NCBI GenBank assembly: GCA_003142915.1
Contig: PLNZ01000455.1
Coordinates: 5,138 to 13,788, forward strand
From: Ignavibacteriales bacterium
Lineage (GTDB): Bacteria > Bacteroidota > Ignavibacteria > Ignavibacteriales > Ignavibacteriaceae
Direction of reading: 5' to 3'
Length of the DNA: 8,651 bases
Positions 7,155 through 8,651 of this stretch are shown in pieces. The position numbers and the translations under genes were made by a program. Below the pieces are notes generated by a model that was given only the letters and a program-made list of their open reading frames with translations, did not search any database and was not told the DNA's origin. The first letter of the stretch is position 1. Every line of letters starts with the position of its first letter.

Positions 7155-7170
7155 ATGTTTGAACCCATAA
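7018..7170 (+). CDS. Possible 50-residue membrane peptide, overlaps ispG start
   Basis: An ATG at 7018 opens a 50-codon frame ending at TAA 7168-7170. It begins MESDSKDYF, then has a strongly hydrophobic aromatic stretch from about residue 8 to 23 (FIFAFIFAFYILVLF), enough for one membrane helix, and a charged tail ending DYKCLNP. AAGGA lies at 6999-7003, 14 bases before the ATG, longer than ideal. The frame overlaps the ispG start by 16 bases in a different frame, so it could be translationally coupled. I recognise no family. AT-rich spacers readily produce hydrophobic short frames, and a candidate promoter box lies inside it, so it may well not be a gene. Confidence 0.25.
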   Translation: MESDSKDYFIFAFIFAFYILVLFNKMFITKEWIPVLYYIDNTKDYKCLNP

Positions 7171-8651
7171 AAGACGCCAAAAAATATTGTAATAGCTTAA
7201 CTAAATACTCGCGTTATAAGACGAGAGAAGTTTATATAGGCGATATACCTTTAGGCGGTAATAATCCTATAAGGATTCAATCCATGACTACCACGGACAC
7301 TATGGATACAAAGACAACCGTTGAGCAGACAATCAGAATGGTTGATTCCGGGTGTGACTATGTAAGGATAACCGCTCCTAGTAAACTTGAGGCTCAAAAT
7401 CTTGAGCAAATAAAAAAAGAATTACGAAAAATGGGTTATAATGTTCCCCTTATAGCAGATATTCACTTCACTCCAAACGCCGCTGAAATTGCAGCAAGAA
7501 TTGTTGAAAAAGTCCGTGTTAACCCGGGAAATTATATTGACAGGAAAAAATTCCAGATAATAGAATATACAGATAATGATTATAATTCCGAAATTGAAAA
7601 AATAAGAGAAAGATTTTCACCGCTTGTAAAGATTTGTAAAGAATACGGAACTGCAATGAGGATAGGAACAAATCATGGTTCCCTTTCCGATAGGGTTATG
7701 AGCCGGTATGGTGATACACCTCTTGGAATGATAGAATCTGCTTTGGAATTTGTACGTATTTGTGAAGAACACTCTTATTATAATATTGTTCTTTCTATGA
7801 AAGCAAGCAATCCTCAAATAATGGTTCAGGCATACAGGCTTCTAATTCAAAAAATGGAAGCCGAAGGAATGAATTATCCACTGCACATCGGGGTAACTGA
7901 AGCAGGCGGAGGGGAAGACGGCAGAATAAAGTCTGCTGTAGGAATCGGTACTTTGCTTGAAGATGGAATCGGAGATACTGTAAGAGTTTCACTCACAGAA
8001 GACCCCGAATTTGAGGCGCCCGTTGCTATCCAATTAGTAAACAGATATAAAGAAAGAACAAATCATAAGCCAATCAATCCGGTTAAGGAAATTCCTTATA
8101 ATCCATTTAATTATACAAGACGCCACACTTTTGATATTTATAATATTGGCGGACAAAATGTTCCCAGAGTTATAACTGATTTCGGAAAAAACGGTATTAA
8201 TGTTTATAATGATCTTTCCGCCGTTGGATATTACTATGATTCTGTCCCGGATAAATGGAACATCAGTGACGGCGCACCGGATTTTATTTACCTGGGAGAA
8301 AATGAAGCGCCTTTCGAATTACCGAACGGGTTAAGAGCTATATATGATTATAAATTCTGGGCAGGAAAAAAGAACAATTCAGACAGTTTCCCTTTATTTT
8401 CAATCAATGAATATTCACAATCAAATAGAAGATCCCAAATATTAAACTTTGTTGCCGGAAATATTAATAGTTTAAATGATGACATTCTTAACTTAATTAA
8501 AGTCGATAAAACAGCAGCAATTATATTGGAAACAGATAACGCGCATGGTATGCCCGAACAGAGAAGGGTTTTTATTGATTTAATTTCCAAAAATATTACT
8601 AATCCCGTTATTATAAAAAGAAATTATAATAGTTTAAGTTTTGATGAATTA
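7155..8651 (+). CDS. ispG: 4-hydroxy-3-methylbut-2-enyl diphosphate synthase (long form), partial
   Basis: IspG (GcpE) converts methylerythritol cyclodiphosphate to HMBPP, the penultimate step of the MEP isoprenoid pathway, using a [4Fe-4S] cluster and reduced ferredoxin or flavodoxin. The frame is open for 499 codons and runs off the right edge. TIM-barrel motifs are clear: NPIRIQSMTTTDT (37-49), ADIHF (101-105), KVRVNPGN (119-126), RIGTNHGSLS (169-178), LSMKASNP (213-220), HIGVTEAG (244-251) and GIGDTVRVSL (271-280). After about residue 300 the sequence does not go straight to the iron-sulfur domain. It enters a divergent region of at least 190 residues, the extra insert of the long IspG form known from Bacteroidota, Chlorobi, Chlamydiae and plants. 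The cysteine-bearing C-terminal domain lies beyond the window. The start is fixed: a TAA stands directly before the ATG in frame. Only a weak GAAAGA precedes it. Confidence 0.96.
   Translation, partial: MFEPIKDAKKYCNSLTKYSRYKTREVYIGDIPLGGNNPIRIQSMTTTDTMDTKTTVEQTIRMVDSGCDYVRITAPSKLEAQNLEQIKKELRKMGYNVPLIADIHFTPNAAEIAARIVEKVRVNPGNYIDRKKFQIIEYTDNDYNSEIEKIRERFSPLVKICKEYGTAMRIGTNHGSLSDRVMSRYGDTPLGMIESALEFVRICEEHSYYNIVLSMKASNPQIMVQAYRLLIQKMEAEGMNYPLHIGVTEAGGGEDGRIKSAVGIGTLLEDGIGDTVRVSLTEDPEFEAPVAIQLVNRYKERTNHKPINPVKEIPYNPFNYTRRHTFDIYNIGGQNVPRVITDFGKNGINVYNDLSAVGYYYDSVPDKWNISDGAPDFIYLGENEAPFELPNGLRAIYDYKFWAGKKNNSDSFPLFSINEYSQSNRRSQILNFVAGNINSLNDDILNLIKVDKTAAIILETDNAHGMPEQRRVFIDLISKNITNPVIIKRNYNSLSFDEL

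Noticed and set aside
7617..8590. Minus-strand open frames opposite ispG
   Set aside because: The plus strand here encodes unmistakable IspG motifs; the opposite frames have no recognisable features.

Overview
The window looks like an ordinary chromosomal segment of an AT-rich bacterium, probably from the Bacteroidota/Chlorobiota group and perhaps Ignavibacteria-like. That placement is an inference. It rests on the long insertion-bearing form of IspG, a ferrochelatase with a tight internal four-cysteine cluster, a TrpB2-type tryptophan synthase beta chain, the near absence of clear Shine-Dalgarno sequences, and very AT-rich spacers. No rRNA, tRNA, CRISPR array, insertion sequence or phage gene is visible.

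Layout, left to right. Positions 1-313 hold no gene, only a GC-rich hairpin (285-306) just past the end of trpB2. Five intact genes lie on the minus strand; in transcription order they are dnaG (DNA primase, 6769 to 4883), a 2[4Fe-4S] ferredoxin (4787 to 4569), a geranylgeranyl-reductase-family flavoprotein (4462 to 3296), hemH (ferrochelatase, 3277 to 2255) and trpB2 (1681 to 314). A decayed C-terminal piece of a RimJ/RimL-like GNAT acetyltransferase (1904-2164, minus) sits between hemH and trpB2. A 385-base AT-rich divergent spacer separates dnaG from ispG, which runs rightward from 7155 and is cut by the window end after 499 codons. The end of that spacer carries a possible 50-codon membrane-peptide ORF (7018-7170) that overlaps the ispG start.

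How the genes may work together. The reductase and hemH are 18 bases apart and almost certainly co-transcribed, and the ferredoxin lies just upstream in the same direction. A ferredoxin beside a geranylgeranyl reductase recalls archaeal pairs in which the ferredoxin supplies electrons for saturating isoprenoid chains. In a bacterium the likely substrate is a menaquinone side chain or another polyprenyl lipid. IspG across the divergent spacer makes isoprenoid precursor by an iron-sulfur, reductant-dependent step, and HemH makes haem. The region therefore has a loose isoprenoid, haem and iron-sulfur theme around the housekeeping gene dnaG. I see no defence, mobile or clearly novel multi-gene system. 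The items most worth a second look are the reductase-ferredoxin pair, the predicted [2Fe-2S] ferrochelatase, the acetyltransferase remnant and the small ORF at the ispG start.
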